Assembly (NCBI GenBank): GCA_010909165.1
Contig: MU008196.1
Coordinates: forward strand, 620,001 to 684,000
From: Anthoceros angustus
Lineage: Eukaryota > Streptophyta > Anthocerotopsida > Anthocerotales > Anthocerotaceae
Reading direction: 5' to 3'
Length of the DNA stretch: 64,000 nucleotides
The notes below the pieces were generated by a model. It did not search any database and was not told where the DNA came from. It was given only the letters and a program-made list of their open reading frames with translations. Positions within the stretch are counted from its first letter, which is position 1, and each line of letters begins with the position of its first letter. Shown here piece by piece: positions 31,471 through 43,770 of this stretch. A program made the position numbers and the translations under genes.

Positions 31471-34400
31471 CTAGTCAGCATCTGACCGAAAGCTACTACA
31501 TGAGACCGTGGCCAGGCATACCTGAATACTGCGATTGACCTCCATGCCAAACCACCTTTCGATTCCTGCATTACCGGTTGCAGCATTATTGCTTATGAAG
31601 CTCAATATATCATGTCCCTTGTTCGCATGTCCAACATCTGAGCCATAATGTGCCGCAGAAATGAACCCCCCTGGTGGCAGATGTCCACCTCCTAGCTGCC
31701 CAGGAGGTTGCGCACGGGCATTATGTCCCGGTTGATGAAAGATTGCATTGTGGACAGAGTGCACAGAAGGCCCGTTCACGGGGAAAATGGGAATCCCGGG
31801 CTGTCCTTGCTTAGATGCAAGACCGTGAGGTTCATGCAGGGGATGATCATGAATAAAAGGACCACCGTTCATGCCCTGAAAGAAAGGTCCCCTCTGTGGC
31901 AAACGCGCAGGCCCAATGAACTGATTAGGAACTGGGCCCACAGGACCAACCTGGTGATACGCCCCTTGTCCAAGATGTGCGGGTGGTGACTGAAAATGGA
32001 TTGACCCCGATGCTGAGGCATGCAGAAAGGACCTGCCCCCATTGTCAGGCATAGGACCATATCCAAAATAAGGGAATTCCACAGCACTAGCACCACCGAA
32101 CTGAGGCTGCATCTGCTGCTGAGGCCGATATGGCTGATGCGAAAATCCCGAGTACCCACCCGGACTTGGCCCCTGTGACACCAAGGACTGCTGTAGGTGG
32201 TGATGAAGAGGCGTAGGATGTGCGTGGAGGCCTACAACTGAGGATGAAAGGGGCCTGTACAACGGAGCGATTGGAAGACCAGATTGGGGCTGCTGCAGAA
32301 GCTGTCCCTGATAACTGGAGTAAGCAGCTTGATGCGGTCGCATAAGGCTGCCTTTCAGCTGAGCTGAAGCACTTGCTCGGGGTTGAGGTTGAGCTCCACC
32401 TGAATACCCAGCCAAACTACCATCCAGTGTTGACATCAACTCTGTTGCCTTACTTTTTGATGATGCACCAGTTCTCTCGCTCTTGCCAAATACAGAACCA
32501 TTTGAGGCAGGACATGCCTTCCCTCCACTCTCATCTTCAAATGCCCAGGAACAAGTGGAATTCTGTTTACCTGAACTGAGACTCTCCTGCGTGTCCACTG
32601 CAATCAAATCCTCAGCAATATCAGCCAAACTTGAAGGAAGCTTCAACGGACTGTCCAAAATGGAACTTCCTAATGAAGAGTCTCTTTTTGAATCAGGAAT
32701 CCTTGCAAGAGGTGACCCTTTCAGGAGAACATCATGGCCAGTTCCAAAAAACCCATCCACTTCAGCACCGATGGGTCTTGTCACAACCTGCATGGGATTG
32801 CTCAATTTCACAAGCTCCCTTTCTGTAGGTTCAACAGAGCAGCCCTCATCTTCACATAAGTTGGTCGTCAGGACACTTCCATAGCTGCCTTGGGGTGTCA
32901 ATCTCTTCGACTCTTGTGCTGTAAGTGGGTAGCCAGTTGCCCACATGAATTGGCTAACACTTGGAGACAGAGGAACACTCTCACTGCCTGATGTAGAGCT
33001 TGTTTTTAGTGCAAAACGGTCCACATCCCTGATCTCCCTATGAGATTCTTCAGAGGTCGAATCAGATGCTGCTGGTCTGGACACTCGGCCAATAGTACCA
33101 TAGGATGGCTTTGAAGCACCACTAATACCTAAAGAAGTCTGCCGGACACTGTTGAAAGATGATAGTGAGGGCTGTTGCACATCATCTTTTCCTTCAATTG
33201 CCTTGTCCGAAGGAGTCTTCATGGAGACAGGCTTATCCTGAGCTCGCAGTTCATTCATGAATGCCTTCCCAAACAGTGACTCCAAAGTACCATACTCCCC
33301 AGAGATTTTTGTGTCAATCTGCGAACTAGCCTGACCCTTGGAAGCCCAGTCCAGGTGAATTGATTCGTTAATTAAGCCCTGATAATCCGCTGGATGCACT
33401 TCTGCACTGACAGCAACCTCAACTGCTTGAGGGACTTGGCTACTGATCTTGTGAACTGAGGATTTCCTCTGCAACAGTGACAATAGATGCCGAGAGGCAT
33501 GACCATCTGAGGTCTCAGCTTGCTTGCCCTCTGAATCCAGCAAACCATTGGGCACTGTCGTAGTGAGAACCCTGCTTTCAACTGTACGATCTGCTTCAGC
33601 AATAATTGAAAGCTCAATATCTTCACAAGTAAGGAAAACAGGGGGAAGCTTTGGAATCACGGCTTCTGCTGGTGCAGAGGACTCGTGGCTCTCCTTCCGC
33701 ACTGAAATCCTCGGCAGAACCACCTTACCCCTGATATCAAGCACATCCAATGCCCCAAAGCTTGTTGATGATCCAGTATCCACAGCCGCAAGACCCTTCT
33801 CAATGTCCTCCAAGGATGGGCCAGGTGGCATCGGCAAGACTCGACCTTGGTGCTTTCGAGGTAGAGAAGTTGAAGAAACTGAATGCTGATCCTGCAGCAA
33901 AGACTCAGAAATCCCTTCTTCCACCAGTGGCCTTGACACAGATGCAGAAGACTTCCCACTCTTTGGCAAAGGTGAAAGACCATCAGCAGAGTCTGCAAGA
34001 AAACTTCCCCCTGAAATTTCTGTTGCACAAACCACAAGCCGAAGATATCAAAATCCTCTCAACACACAGCAAGCAATTTAGCCCACTAAGTAAGATATCT
34101 ACTACCAAGAAACTCAAAGGATACTACTTAAAGCCCTGTTAGAGGATACCTTCAGGATCAGACCATTTTACAAGTTTCAGACTGTCCTGGTCAAAATCAG
34201 ACCAAGCATGTTCTCCTGCGTCCAGGGTGTTTTCCTGTAACAGGCCATTAATTCATGGCAATGTGAAAGACAATCAATTCAATTGACAGACACTGAACCT
34301 AGATACAAATTCAAATCTCCTTCCATGGTAGCTTGCTTCATAGACTTGATGATGGGATGAAAACAAGCCAAGTGTATACCGTAAACAGAGGGAGTGAGCG

Positions 34401-37087
34401 AGCGTGGTTGCCATCCATGCTTGCTTTGCCAAACAGCTTATCCAGCACAGAACGTGGCTCGGTACTTAAACCGGCTGCCATCCCATCTGAGTTGATGTTC
34501 TCAAATTGCATATCCTTAGGCTTTGAACCTCCATTGATACTGAGGTCCCAGTCATCCAAACTCTCCTCCGCTTGCCTTCTGTTGCTTGTCTCAGCATCCA
34601 ACAGTGGATGGAGTATTGTGATCGGATTTTCTACGATTGTCTTTGAAGATGGAAGCACAGAGATTATCTTATAATTTTTGTCATGATCTCTCCGTTCTAG
34701 GGCAGTTGAAGAAGTATCTGCCTCCTGCTTAGGCATTGGAGAAGTATCATGCAAGTCACTTACACCATCAATGATGTCATCCACAGCAGTGGCTACTTGT
34801 ATTCCCTCCTCCTGGTCAGAGTATTGGACAACAGAAATCCATTAGGCAGTCCAGATGAAAGCTAGCAACCTATTAATTGCCCACCTGACTACCATGTGTT
34901 CAAGAATATCACTTAACACATCAAAACCCTTAACTATGGCCCACTACTGATCAAAACGCAATCATACAGTCCCTAAGGCAAAGCAAAACTTACTACATAA
35001 AAGCGCCCCTCGTTGTCTCCCAGTTGAGAGGTAGGCTTCACCTGAACAGCTTTTGCAAACCCTGGAGGAACTGCAGGCCGAGGTATTGAAGTGCTTGTGT
35101 GATTAGTAGAAGGTGCTGGATTTGCAGTCTTGAGATTAAACCCAATGGACCTATTTGGTGACTTTGGAGAAGAGCCCCATTTCATCCATGGACATTCTCG
35201 CATCCCAAAGACTGCTCTCATCATGCTTTCTATTGATTTTCTGTTCATCATTTGAAAGCTTCTGCTCCTTTGACTGCTGGTATTCTTGCAGCTGCCGCTG
35301 ATGCTGCTTCCGCATGAGTTCAAATGACTCTGCATAAGACAGGCTGTCATATACATCAATTTCTTCAACACGAAGAACATACCCATTAAGATCGAACCAA
35401 CCAGTTAACAAACCTCTTCGCTTCCGCTCCTGCTCCACTCTCTCTTCACTTGAGGGATCATCAAATCCAAAAGTCTCATCATTGATGAAGTCCGCTTCCT
35501 CCGCCGCACATATGGAGATGCCTGAAAATGTCAGGAGCCATAGTGGTGACATCCTAGACACCTCTAAACAGAGCAGTGAACTGCACAGATGTTTTACAAA
35601 CACAGGCTTGTCAATAGCAAGTATGTTTCAGTTCACCTTGACCTGTCTAGTTGGCTGATACTGGTCATGGCCACGGCCATAGCGAGTAAATCCAGTATAT
35701 CTTGACGAATTGCCTGGTAAGGCACTTGCAAAGACACTTCGAGGACCACCACCACTACCCAGGAGGCCATCACGCTCAGATGGCACCCAACCAGAACGGC
35801 CTGTCACACTGGCTTGCCCACAAGTACGGGCTCCAGAATCTGGGAGACAACCATGCCATACATTTTAGAAATTGAAGTCCTTGAACATCCTAGCTGCAAA
35901 ATCCAAATCAGAGAAGCCACAACTTCTACAGAAGAAGCAGATTGCAATGAACAAATAAAAGTCGACAGGCAAGTGAACCATCAGCATCAGAGTGGTTTTC
36001 AGATTTTCTCCCCACAAGTAAATTTCAAGAAGAAGCCTACCCAACTCATCAGCATCCCAGTCATGAAATGGGCGCTTCTTTTCTCTGTCACCGCACCCTG
36101 CTCGGTGCTCCGCTTGCCCTGACCAGAAGCACCTGCCCCTGCAGGCCTGTCAACAGAGCGAACATGCCCATTCTCACCCCAGTTCGCAGCTGGCCTGGGT
36201 GGGTAGCTGGTTGAAATGCATTCCGACTTCATCATCATACAGTTTTCGCCTGGGGCCTTGTTGGATCCCTGATACGCCACTTGATCCACTTGATCCAGGG
36301 CGCCATGAGTCTTTTCGCCATTCTGGAATCTCCTGGGGAGATCTGATGTAGACCTCACTGCGCATGTCATACCACATTTCCACATTTGGTCCGAGCGTGA
36401 TTGGTATGACATTATGTTTCCAGCCATAAATACTTAAAGTAGGAGACCCCTAGCCATCACACAGTTGGGATCAAGTCTTACCTTTCCCTATCTCGGCGTG
36501 GTAAGCCTCGAGATGCTGGAACAGGAATTGCGACACCTCCATCCACGATTTCCGAAGGGGGAGGATCTCTGCAAAGCAGATGACATTGGTAACTCAGCAC
36601 AGGAAGTTGATTTGATTAGGTAAAAAAAAGACAAATCATTGGATCATGTAAATTCTACAGAAGATGAACTTAAGATACAAATGAAGAGATCACATGTGCC
36701 ATCATATATTTGACCCTGACCAAGTCTTAACAGCATTGAATAATACTACCTCCACAATACGGGGTCAAGGCCACCCGGCCGTAATTTGCATGATTCATGA
36801 TCAGCAAAGGACAAGAGAAAATCCCTTGTGTAGCAATGCTTGGCAGATCTGCAGCCAAAAAGAGAATGGCACAATCAACATGACATGTGCTCTGACACTT
36901 AAGTTGCAGCACAAAGCAGTAGAACCGGGTGTCACAGGACACACTGCAAGCACCAGTACAGGAGATAAAAGATACCCACGATTCAAACATGGCAGGCAAG
37001 AGACAGGTTCAGAAATTACTTGGACGTCAGACAAGGAGAAGCTGGATATCCTTCGGTTGCACCAGGGCCAACTCCTTCCTCACCCAT
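31471..37087 (-). CDS. CBE1: CBE1-type eIF4E-binding protein, ten exons
   Basis: Homologue of Arabidopsis At4g01290 (CBE1), a plant relative of 4E-T that binds the cap-binding protein eIF4E. Exons (minus strand): 37020-37087, 36750-36848, 36482-36568, 36041-36357, 35643-35839, 35414-35521, 34994-35329, 34380-34811, 34150-34234, 31471-34019, about 1,425 codons as drawn. Residues 29-35, YTRDFLL, match the canonical YxxxxL-hydrophobic 4E-binding motif. Later blocks match the family: SERDGLLGSG, NDETFGF, SFELMRKQHQRQLQEYQQ, PRPAVPPGFA, SVLDKLFGKA, LTCEDIEL, SRHLLSLLQRK, LESLFGKAFMNEL. The C-terminus is Gln/Pro/Gly-rich. The start is the first ATG after an in-frame stop. Splice phases agree across introns, but exons 4, 6 and 7 each need 1-2 nt to keep frame. 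The last exon may end at 31522 if spliced on. Confidence 0.88.
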
Positions 37088-37287
37088 CTGAGTCGACACT
37101 TCGAAAACTTTGGACAATCCCGAAACCACATTCGAGGCGCTTGCACACTCGACCTACGACAATCTGAGCCACCAGCCTGACTGATCTGCAGCTGCCACAC
37201 AGTCCGCTCCGCGCCGAGGGCTAGGCAGATCCAAAGACAAATCATCCACTAGAAACCTCGATCCAAGGTGCCACGATATTGCTAAAC

Positions 37288-37310
37288 TCCAGCACGTCAG
37301 TATATAACAG
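37288..37310 (-). promoter_or_regulatory. Possible core promoter of the CBE1-like gene
   Basis: On the minus strand a TATA-like GTTATATA (37300-37308) is followed by TGACGTG, an ACGT-core element, at about 37292-37299. They lie roughly 210 bp upstream of the start codon. Position is plausible; there is no further evidence. Confidence 0.25.
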
Positions 37311-37474
37311 AAAGGATCCTATGAGATACACAATGGAGCGAGAGGAGGTTTTGTACATTTATACCGATACCTATATAGGTTACATATAAGAACGAAGTCC
37401 TTTATTATAGTCTACTTGGATGAAATTTTTCAAACAAGTCACCCCATCTAAGTATTGATCTAAGGACTGATCTA

Positions 37475-37710
37475 TGCCTGAGCTACTTGCAACCAAGGGC
37501 ATCCACTTCCTTTAGGCACCACAATCTAAATACCGATCTAAGCGCAGGATGCTTAGCAGTGTCCATTAGGCCTAAGCCATGTGTGTCCAAATGGCGTAGG
37601 CCAAATGGACACACATTTATAAGAACGTTTAAGCATCCTGCGCTTAGATCGGTACTTAGATGGGGTGCCTAAAGGGAGTGGATGCCCTTGGTGCAAGTAG
37701 CTTAGGCACA
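37475..37710. repeat. Fold-back (MITE-like) element upstream of CBE1
   Basis: About 80-bp imperfect inverted arms, 37475-37556 and 37628-37710. The left arm begins GCCTGAGCTACTTGCAACC and the right arm ends GTGCAAGTAGCTTAGGC. The centre holds a second inverted pair, TGTGTGTCCA/TGGACACACA. The right arm recurs at 37953-38015. Confidence 0.85.
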
Positions 37711-38225
37711 CCATGGTACAAGTTTATTAAGTACCAAGTCCCATGACGGAAATCCGTCCTTAGTGGACTCAAATAAAATTCTTCTTCTTCTTCTCCATTT
37801 GGACACACATAAGAGTGGGGTGTTTTCCAAAAATGAATAGTTGGGTGATTAAAACTTTCAGATTCAATCAGATATAAGATGCAAATAGATCAAACGTGTT
37901 TTAGATCTTTAAGAGTGTTTTATAATATATGTATGTAATTAGATCAGTAAATAGATGGGGTGCCTAAAGGGAGTGAATGCCCTTGCTGCAAGTAGCTTAG
38001 GCACACCATGGTACAAGTTGTTAAGTATCAAGTCCCATGACCGAAATCCGTCCTTAGTGGACTCAAATGAAATTCTTCTTCTTCTTCATTTGGACACATA
38101 AGAGTGGGGCGTTTTCCAAAAGTAAATAGTAGGGTGATTAAAACTTTCAGATTCAATTAGATATAAGATGCAAATAGATCAAACGTGTTATAGATCTTTA
38201 AGAGTATTTTATAATATATTTATGT
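37655..38225. repeat. Direct duplication of about 300 bp
   Basis: 37655-37930 and 37953-38225 are near-identical, including 'ttcttcttcttc', the TTTGGACACA step and 'aaaactttcagattcaat'. The second copy lacks a few bases. Non-coding. Confidence 0.88.
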
Positions 38226-38239
38226 AATAATTATTTCAT

Positions 38240-39200
38240 TACAGCTATGAAAATACTAATTTTAGTTGGGCCTTGTGGTGTACCAACAGCGGACACTCAA
38301 AAGTTTTACATTTTTATTTTCTTTTGAAAGCTCAAATCTCAAAAAGAAAATAAAAAACACATAACTCAACTCAAACCTTGTGCATCGGTATCATACCCCT
38401 CATCGGGCCATGAAGACATTATGTTGATTGGGGGATGATGCCTATGGCTAGCCCGATCCAGCTTGATGAAGCATGATCCAGTTCATCAAGCTCAATAAGT
38501 AGACAATGATTGTGCTCATGGCGACAGACTAGCTGTCAGAATGCATAGTCCCATTAAGCTTTCCAGCCCCACAACTCCAAAATGCTGTTAGATTTGCGGT
38601 TATGCCTACAAAGGCGCCCTCCACATGGACAGATGCAGGTTTGTAAGCAAGATTGTGAGAATAAGGCACACGTGGGCCGGCCTTGTCAATATTTGGAACA
38701 AATTAAAAAATGCGCACACCTTCGCCTCCCATGGGGAACATCGAGCTCTAACATGGTCACATCGGTGGACCAACAAATATTTTTGACGACCGGCTACGTT
38801 CGACATGAGATTAAGCATTTTCCTGATCAAGTCTCCGGTGAATCGTGCTCTTTTTAAGGATTGTATGGTCATATTGGGCTCTCCGAACACCCTGAAGCTA
38901 CAATTTAAGGAATCAATGCCAAGTTTGAGAAAAGGCACCGTTGATCGCCCTTTGATCAAACGTGGTCAGCCAGATCCAGCCATGACATGATCTATGGATC
39001 AGCTTGTGGAACGGAAAAGATTGGGCGTTTTCATTTTTGGGAAAATAGAGAAAGAAACATAAGAAGTTGCGGAAGATTCCAGTAAGAAACTCCTTTTGTG
39101 AACTACTGCTGATTTTTAGGATTTTCCCAAGAAGAAAATGGTTTAGATTTACTTGGTAGGACATACCTGGTCCAAGGAGGCAGGATTGCATCTAGAAACG
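38240..39200. other. No gene assigned; weak retroelement-like reading
   Basis: From 38600 to 38990 plus-strand frames read RFVSKIVRIRHTWAGLVNIW and FASHGEHRALTWSHRW, reminiscent of decayed non-LTR retroelement C-termini, but I cannot confirm it. Confidence 0.25.
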
Positions 39201-39219
39201 CGCCTGGATCAACCACTGT

Positions 39220-39631
39220 TGACCCTAAAATCAACAGTGCTTCACAATTATGGAGATAGCTTCAAAGAGAAGGATAGATTCAACAGTAAGGACTACGACG
39301 TCTGGCACCTGCGAATGAGAGGAGTCTTGCGAAACCGAGAATTATGGAATATTGTCAATGGAAGCTTTGAGCGTCCAGTTTGGGTCCTGAGAGTAAACAT
39401 ACCTGGGACACAAAGGATGAGAAGGCCCAAGACATCCTAGTCAGCGGCCTCTCATACCATATGGTGAGGCAAATCGGTGAAGCAAGCTCTTCCAAGGAGA
39501 TGTGGGACCATCTGGCTCAACTATACTCTTCCAAAGATATTATGAGTTTGATGACTGCTGCCCACAATTTCCATATTCTCAAAATGAAGGAATCAGATAC
39601 AATTGAAACTTTTGTGAGCAGAAGCTCTTAG
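39220..39631 (+). pseudogene. Ty1/copia gag fragment
   Basis: Reads FNSKDYDVWHLRMRGVLRN, ELWNIVNGSFERP, then after a shift DEKAQDILVSGLSYHMVRQI, SSKEMWDHLAQLYSSKDIM and FHILKMKESDTIETFVS. This is the conserved copia gag (UBN2-type) region, with W..M...L, A...I..SL and the LYSSKD step. The frame breaks at about 39385 and stops at 39629. No LTR or pol follows, so it is an isolated fragment. A related gag piece occurs at 52620-52840 and 54530-54760. Confidence 0.8.
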
Positions 39632-40080
39632 AATTGCAAACGAGAATAATGCAATTAATTAAAGTTGAATACAAAACTGTCTTAAGTACTTTGTGAGGAG
39701 GTGTGACCATTCACCACTAACCTAGATATTAAATAAATGATCAATAATAACTAGTAGGTTAAACTAACCCTCACTTTTAACACTTCCACTTAAGCTAAGC
39801 AAGTTATCAATAAATCACCATTTTACTCCATATAACTCACTGTAGATAGTGGTAGGTAGTAGTAGATATGGGTAGAAAAGCTGTTATGTACCCATGGGCA
39901 TGCAAAAAGCCATGCCCATGTGGGGGTAATAGGGGGGGATCCATTGATGGCCACACAACCCCCATGCCAGCCTTATCCCCATTAAAACATAGGGTTACCA
40001 CTGTAAGATGGATGCGGTAAGACGAGAGGTGCCCAAAGCCTACAAAGATAGCTAAGAGGAAATCCAGAGAGAATGGGCGG
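39632..40080. other. No gene seen
   Basis: AT-rich then mixed. It includes a small inverted repeat, CATGGGCATG / CCATGCCCATG, at 39892-39922. Confidence 0.4.
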
Positions 40081-40574
40081 AGGCGGCGCAGCATGTGAGC
40101 ACAAGAGGACGCCACAGGGGGACTCGACTGAGCAGCCCGCATGTACTTAATCTTTAGGGAGTGCGCGTGCAATGAGGGGGGAGTATCACCCTCATCTCGC
40201 CATGCCAGTCCAGATCCCACATACCAGAGTTGCCTTCCGCCCCGCCATCACGCCGCTGGAGCCTAAGGGGACGCATAAAGCAGCCGTGAGGCGCAGAACA
40301 CCTTCTCGAACATTGCGGAATTTCAGTGCTTGGAATCCATGCCTGCCGCCAGGTGCGTGGATGTATGCGCCCGATGAACCCGGCACTCGCTCTCACTCTA
40401 CTAGTTCATCGCCAGGTGCCTCACCAAGGTGTAACTCTTCCTTGTTTTTTTCCTTTTTCCGTGTGTGCCCCTTCAGTGTAGTGGCTCCAGTTCCTAATCT
40501 TGAGGTAGCCGCTGACGACAGTACTAATGCTTTCGTGTGTCAATGTAGATGCTGACGAAGTGCCACATAGAGTA

Positions 40575-40745
40575 TGTTAGAAATAAAGCCAATGCTTCGG
40601 CTAAGTAACGTTGGTTTAGGTTAAGTTTGGTTAGTTCTAGGGTTTGCTATTACAGAAACATATAAAAAACCATTTGTAACTTTTTCATTTATTTTAAAGT
40701 TTATTATTTTGGTTCTGCACACGATTGCTCCACCGAAAACAAACA
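40575..40745 (+). repeat. Short LTR, copy 1
   Basis: 171 bp, starts TGTTAGAAAT and ends AAACAAACA, directly followed by the primer-binding site. Confidence 0.82.
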
Positions 40746-40757
40746 TGGTATCAGAGC
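40746..40757 (+). promoter_or_regulatory. Primer-binding site, initiator-Met tRNA type
   Basis: TGGTATCAGAGC, the standard plant LTR-retrotransposon site complementary to the 3' end of initiator tRNA-Met, immediately after the LTR. Confidence 0.9.
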
Positions 40758-41520
40758 TGCCTCTTGCTCTTCTCCAGAATTCCTAACAATGCCGAGGCGG
40801 GGGAATCTTGGCAGAGGACCTCGCAGAGGAAGATTTGGTGGCGGCTATGCAAGGCGCATTCTCGCACCACAACGATCCATTCACATTCATGAAGGACCTC
40901 TTCCCCTGGAGACTTTACTTGACCTCTAGAACGACACTCACCCCTGACCGAGAGACTTCATGAACAGAATCACTGTAGAGGAGGATGCCGACAATCCCGC
41001 CACCAATTAGAGAGGAATGGAAGGTCGGAGGTGCGCAAGCGCCCGCATGAGCACAAGAGGACGCGCCTGGGGACCATCGAAAGCACCGCATGACTTAATC
41101 TTTAGGGAGTGCGCGCGGTGCAATGAGGGGGGGAGTAGCCCAGCCTCATCTCGCCATGCCTGTGTCCAGATCCCACCGCAGCCAGAGTTGTTTGCGTTCC
41201 GCCCCGCCATCACGCCGCTGGAGCCTAAGGGGACGCCACGATAGAAGCTGAGGCGCACACCTCGAACATTGCGGAATTTCAGTGCTTGGAATCCATGCCT
41301 GCCCGCCGCCGTGGTGTGTGTGGATGGCCCGATGAACTGCACCGCGCCTCACTCTACTAGTTCATCAAGTGCGCCTCACGCCAAGGTGCCAACTCTTCCT
41401 TGTTTTTTCCTTTTTCCGTGTGTGCCCCTTCGCAGTAGTGGCTCATTCCTAATCTTGAGGTAGCCAGACTTAACTAATGCTGTGTGTCAATGTAGATGTC
41501 AATGGGCGCCACATAGAGTA

Positions 41521-41694
41521 TGTTAGAAATAAAGCCAATGCTTCGGCTAAGTAACGTTGGTTTAGGTTAAGTTTGGTTAGTTCTAGGGTTTGCTATTACA
41601 GAAACATATAAAAAACCATTTGTAACTTTTTCATTTATTTTAAAGTTTATTATTTTGGTTCCGCAGACACGATTGCTCCAATCGAAAACAAACA
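41521..41694 (+). repeat. Short LTR, copy 2
   Basis: 174 bp, same ends as copy 1. The following primer site (41695 onward) reads TGGTATCGAGC, two bases short at the CAG step. Confidence 0.82.
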
Positions 41695-42184
41695 TGGTAT
41701 CGAGCTGCCTCTTGCTCTTCCGAGACTCCTAATAATGCCGAGGCGGGGAATTCGCAGGACCTCGCAGAGGAAGATTTGGTGGCGGCTATGCAAGGCGCAT
41801 TCTCGCACCACAACGATCCATTCACATTCATGAAGGACCTCTTCCCCTGGAGACTTTACTTGACCTCTACGAGAACGATTACCCCTACCTCGGACTGAGA
41901 GACTTCGCGAACAGGAATTCGAATAGAGAGGAGGATCGTCGACAATCCCGCCACCAATTAGAGAGGAATCAGGAAGTTCACTCTCTCTATCGGGCGAGAT
42001 GCCTTGAGAGGGGACAGAACCCCGACATGCGTTACACGGGCCCTGACGGGTCCTTCACCCTTGCGCAGCTAAGGCTAGACTCGCAGCGACACGCTCCATC
42101 AGAACCTACAAACAAATCCAAGGATGATCAACTCACCTCAGATGAGATCTAGTGCAGCTATAAGGATGGAACAAACCTTGTCGC

Positions 42185-43205
42185 TACCATCTCAAGCGGG
42201 AGAAATTGAAGAGTCAATTTTATGGATCCGAGTACCTCTCAGGGCAAGCAATTTCTACAAGTTCAAGCGTCATTTAGCGACAGATTGCTGAGATCTAAGA
42301 CTCCCTGAGGACGATGGAGATCGGCCACTGCTCGAGCCAACGCCGCCCCGCCAGGCGAAAATTCCTTAGCTGATCGCCTGCTACCCCCGCTACTGGAAAG
42401 GCACGAGGCCTCGCCGAGGAGAATTGGAACGTCACCAAGCCATCCGGAGCGCCCAAGCGGCAGGAACACGTTGGCTTAGCTCCGAATGGTCGCGGGCCCC
42501 CATCATGCCTCCTCGGCTCCCCAGGGTTTACACCCCTTCACCTGAAACCCTCTCAATGGAGGGAACGCGCACATGAGCAGTACCTTAGTTAGTTTTTTTT
42601 CTAGGTCAGACACATACAGTATTTGCAAGTCTACTCACTTGTGATACTTGTTGACTGCTTGGAAATTGCTGCATGTCGGCTGATGACTAACCCCGCAGTA
42701 GACGAGCAGGCGGGGTGAAGCCTCGTGGCGAACCACACATCGTGCTGATCCCACACCACCCCACGCCTCATCTCAAGCGGGAGAAATTGAAGAGTCAATT
42801 TGCGGATCCGAGTACCTCTCGAGCAAGCAATTTCTGAAGTTCAAGCGTCATTTAGCGGCTGATTGCTGAGATCTAAGACTCACGGACGATGGAGATTCAT
42901 GCTCGGTGAGCCGCCCCGAGCTGGGAAATTCCTTAGCTGATCGCTTACTCCCCGGAAGGGGCACGAGGCCTCGCCGAGAGAATTGGAACGCCACCAAGCC
43001 ATCCGAGCCCAAGCGGGAACGTTAACAGCTCAATAATTGTGGCCCCATCATGCCTCCTCGGCTCCCGAGGTTTACACCCTTCACCAAACCCTCTCAATGG
43101 AGGGCAGCGCACATGAGCAGTACCTTAGTTAGTTTTTTTTCTAGGTCGACACCTCACAGATTTGCAAGTCTACTCACTTGTGATACTTGTTGTTGTGATG
43201 CCATC
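42185..43205. repeat. Direct duplication of about 0.5 kb
   Basis: 42185-42655 and 42770-43190 share the block starting CTCAAGCGGGAGAAATTGAA and ending CTACTCACTTGTGATACTTG. One copy reads REKLKSQFYGSEYLSGQA, so a retroelement protein is likely, but it is not recognised. The copies differ chiefly by deletions of 1-10 bp. Confidence 0.8.
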
Positions 43206-43770
43206 GCAGTTATTAACATGGAGAGCGGGGTCTAGGAGGGGTGAAGCCTCTGGAACCACACATCGTAGATGCGTTGATCCCACACAAGCACCACCCTACG
43301 CCCTATCCCCTGCACGTGCTAGGTTAGTTTGTACCCCTACTAGAAAAGGCAGCCTATGTTACAGTCGTTGTTGCAATTTTATGTTACACTTCCAAATTGC
43401 AACATGCTATGTAGGCTTGGTATTAAGTCTGACACTATTCCCTTCTCATGCTATCACCATCTTAACACGCACCTGGCTCTCTCTCTCATCACCTCGCCCT
43501 CCTAAGTACACCCTCCCTCTCGTAAGCATTGTTTATTATTTCAAACACATACAATGAAAACCTGCTTATGTTACAATCCTTTGTTACAATTTCATGCAAC
43601 ACTTTCCATGTGGAACACCCAAAAAGTTAGTTGGCTTGGTGTTAAGTTTGTGATTTTCTCCTCCCCCTTCTCTCACCATCTTAACAACATGCAAGTGGTC
43701 TCTTGACCTTACACCTCACCATTAAGACCATCTCATTAAGGTTGTTGGTTTGGTGTTAAGTTTGTGATTG
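43206..43770. repeat. Diverged non-coding repeats
   Basis: Two or three copies of a roughly 220-bp block with TTACAATTT...CTTGGTGTTAAG and 'ctcaccatcttaac' (43330, 43560 and partly 43740). No gene. Confidence 0.65.

Larger units (their letters stand above)
40080..42150 (+). mobile_element. Small-LTR retroelement, tandemly duplicated
   Basis: Two short LTR copies (40575-40745 and 41521-41694) are each preceded by the same roughly 490-bp internal 3' piece (40080-40574 and 41030-41520) and followed by the same primer site and basic ORF start (from 40789 MPRRGNLGRGPRRGRFGGG; again from 41734). The layout is 3'piece-LTR-5'piece-3'piece-LTR-5'piece. No protease, reverse transcriptase or integrase is present, so it is non-autonomous. 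The second 5' piece continues to about 42150. Confidence 0.75.

Noticed and set aside
31471-34035. The 854-codon frame as a separate single-exon gene
   Set aside because: Splice phases and family blocks join it to the upstream exons; its apparent ATG lies in the intron before the 34019 acceptor.
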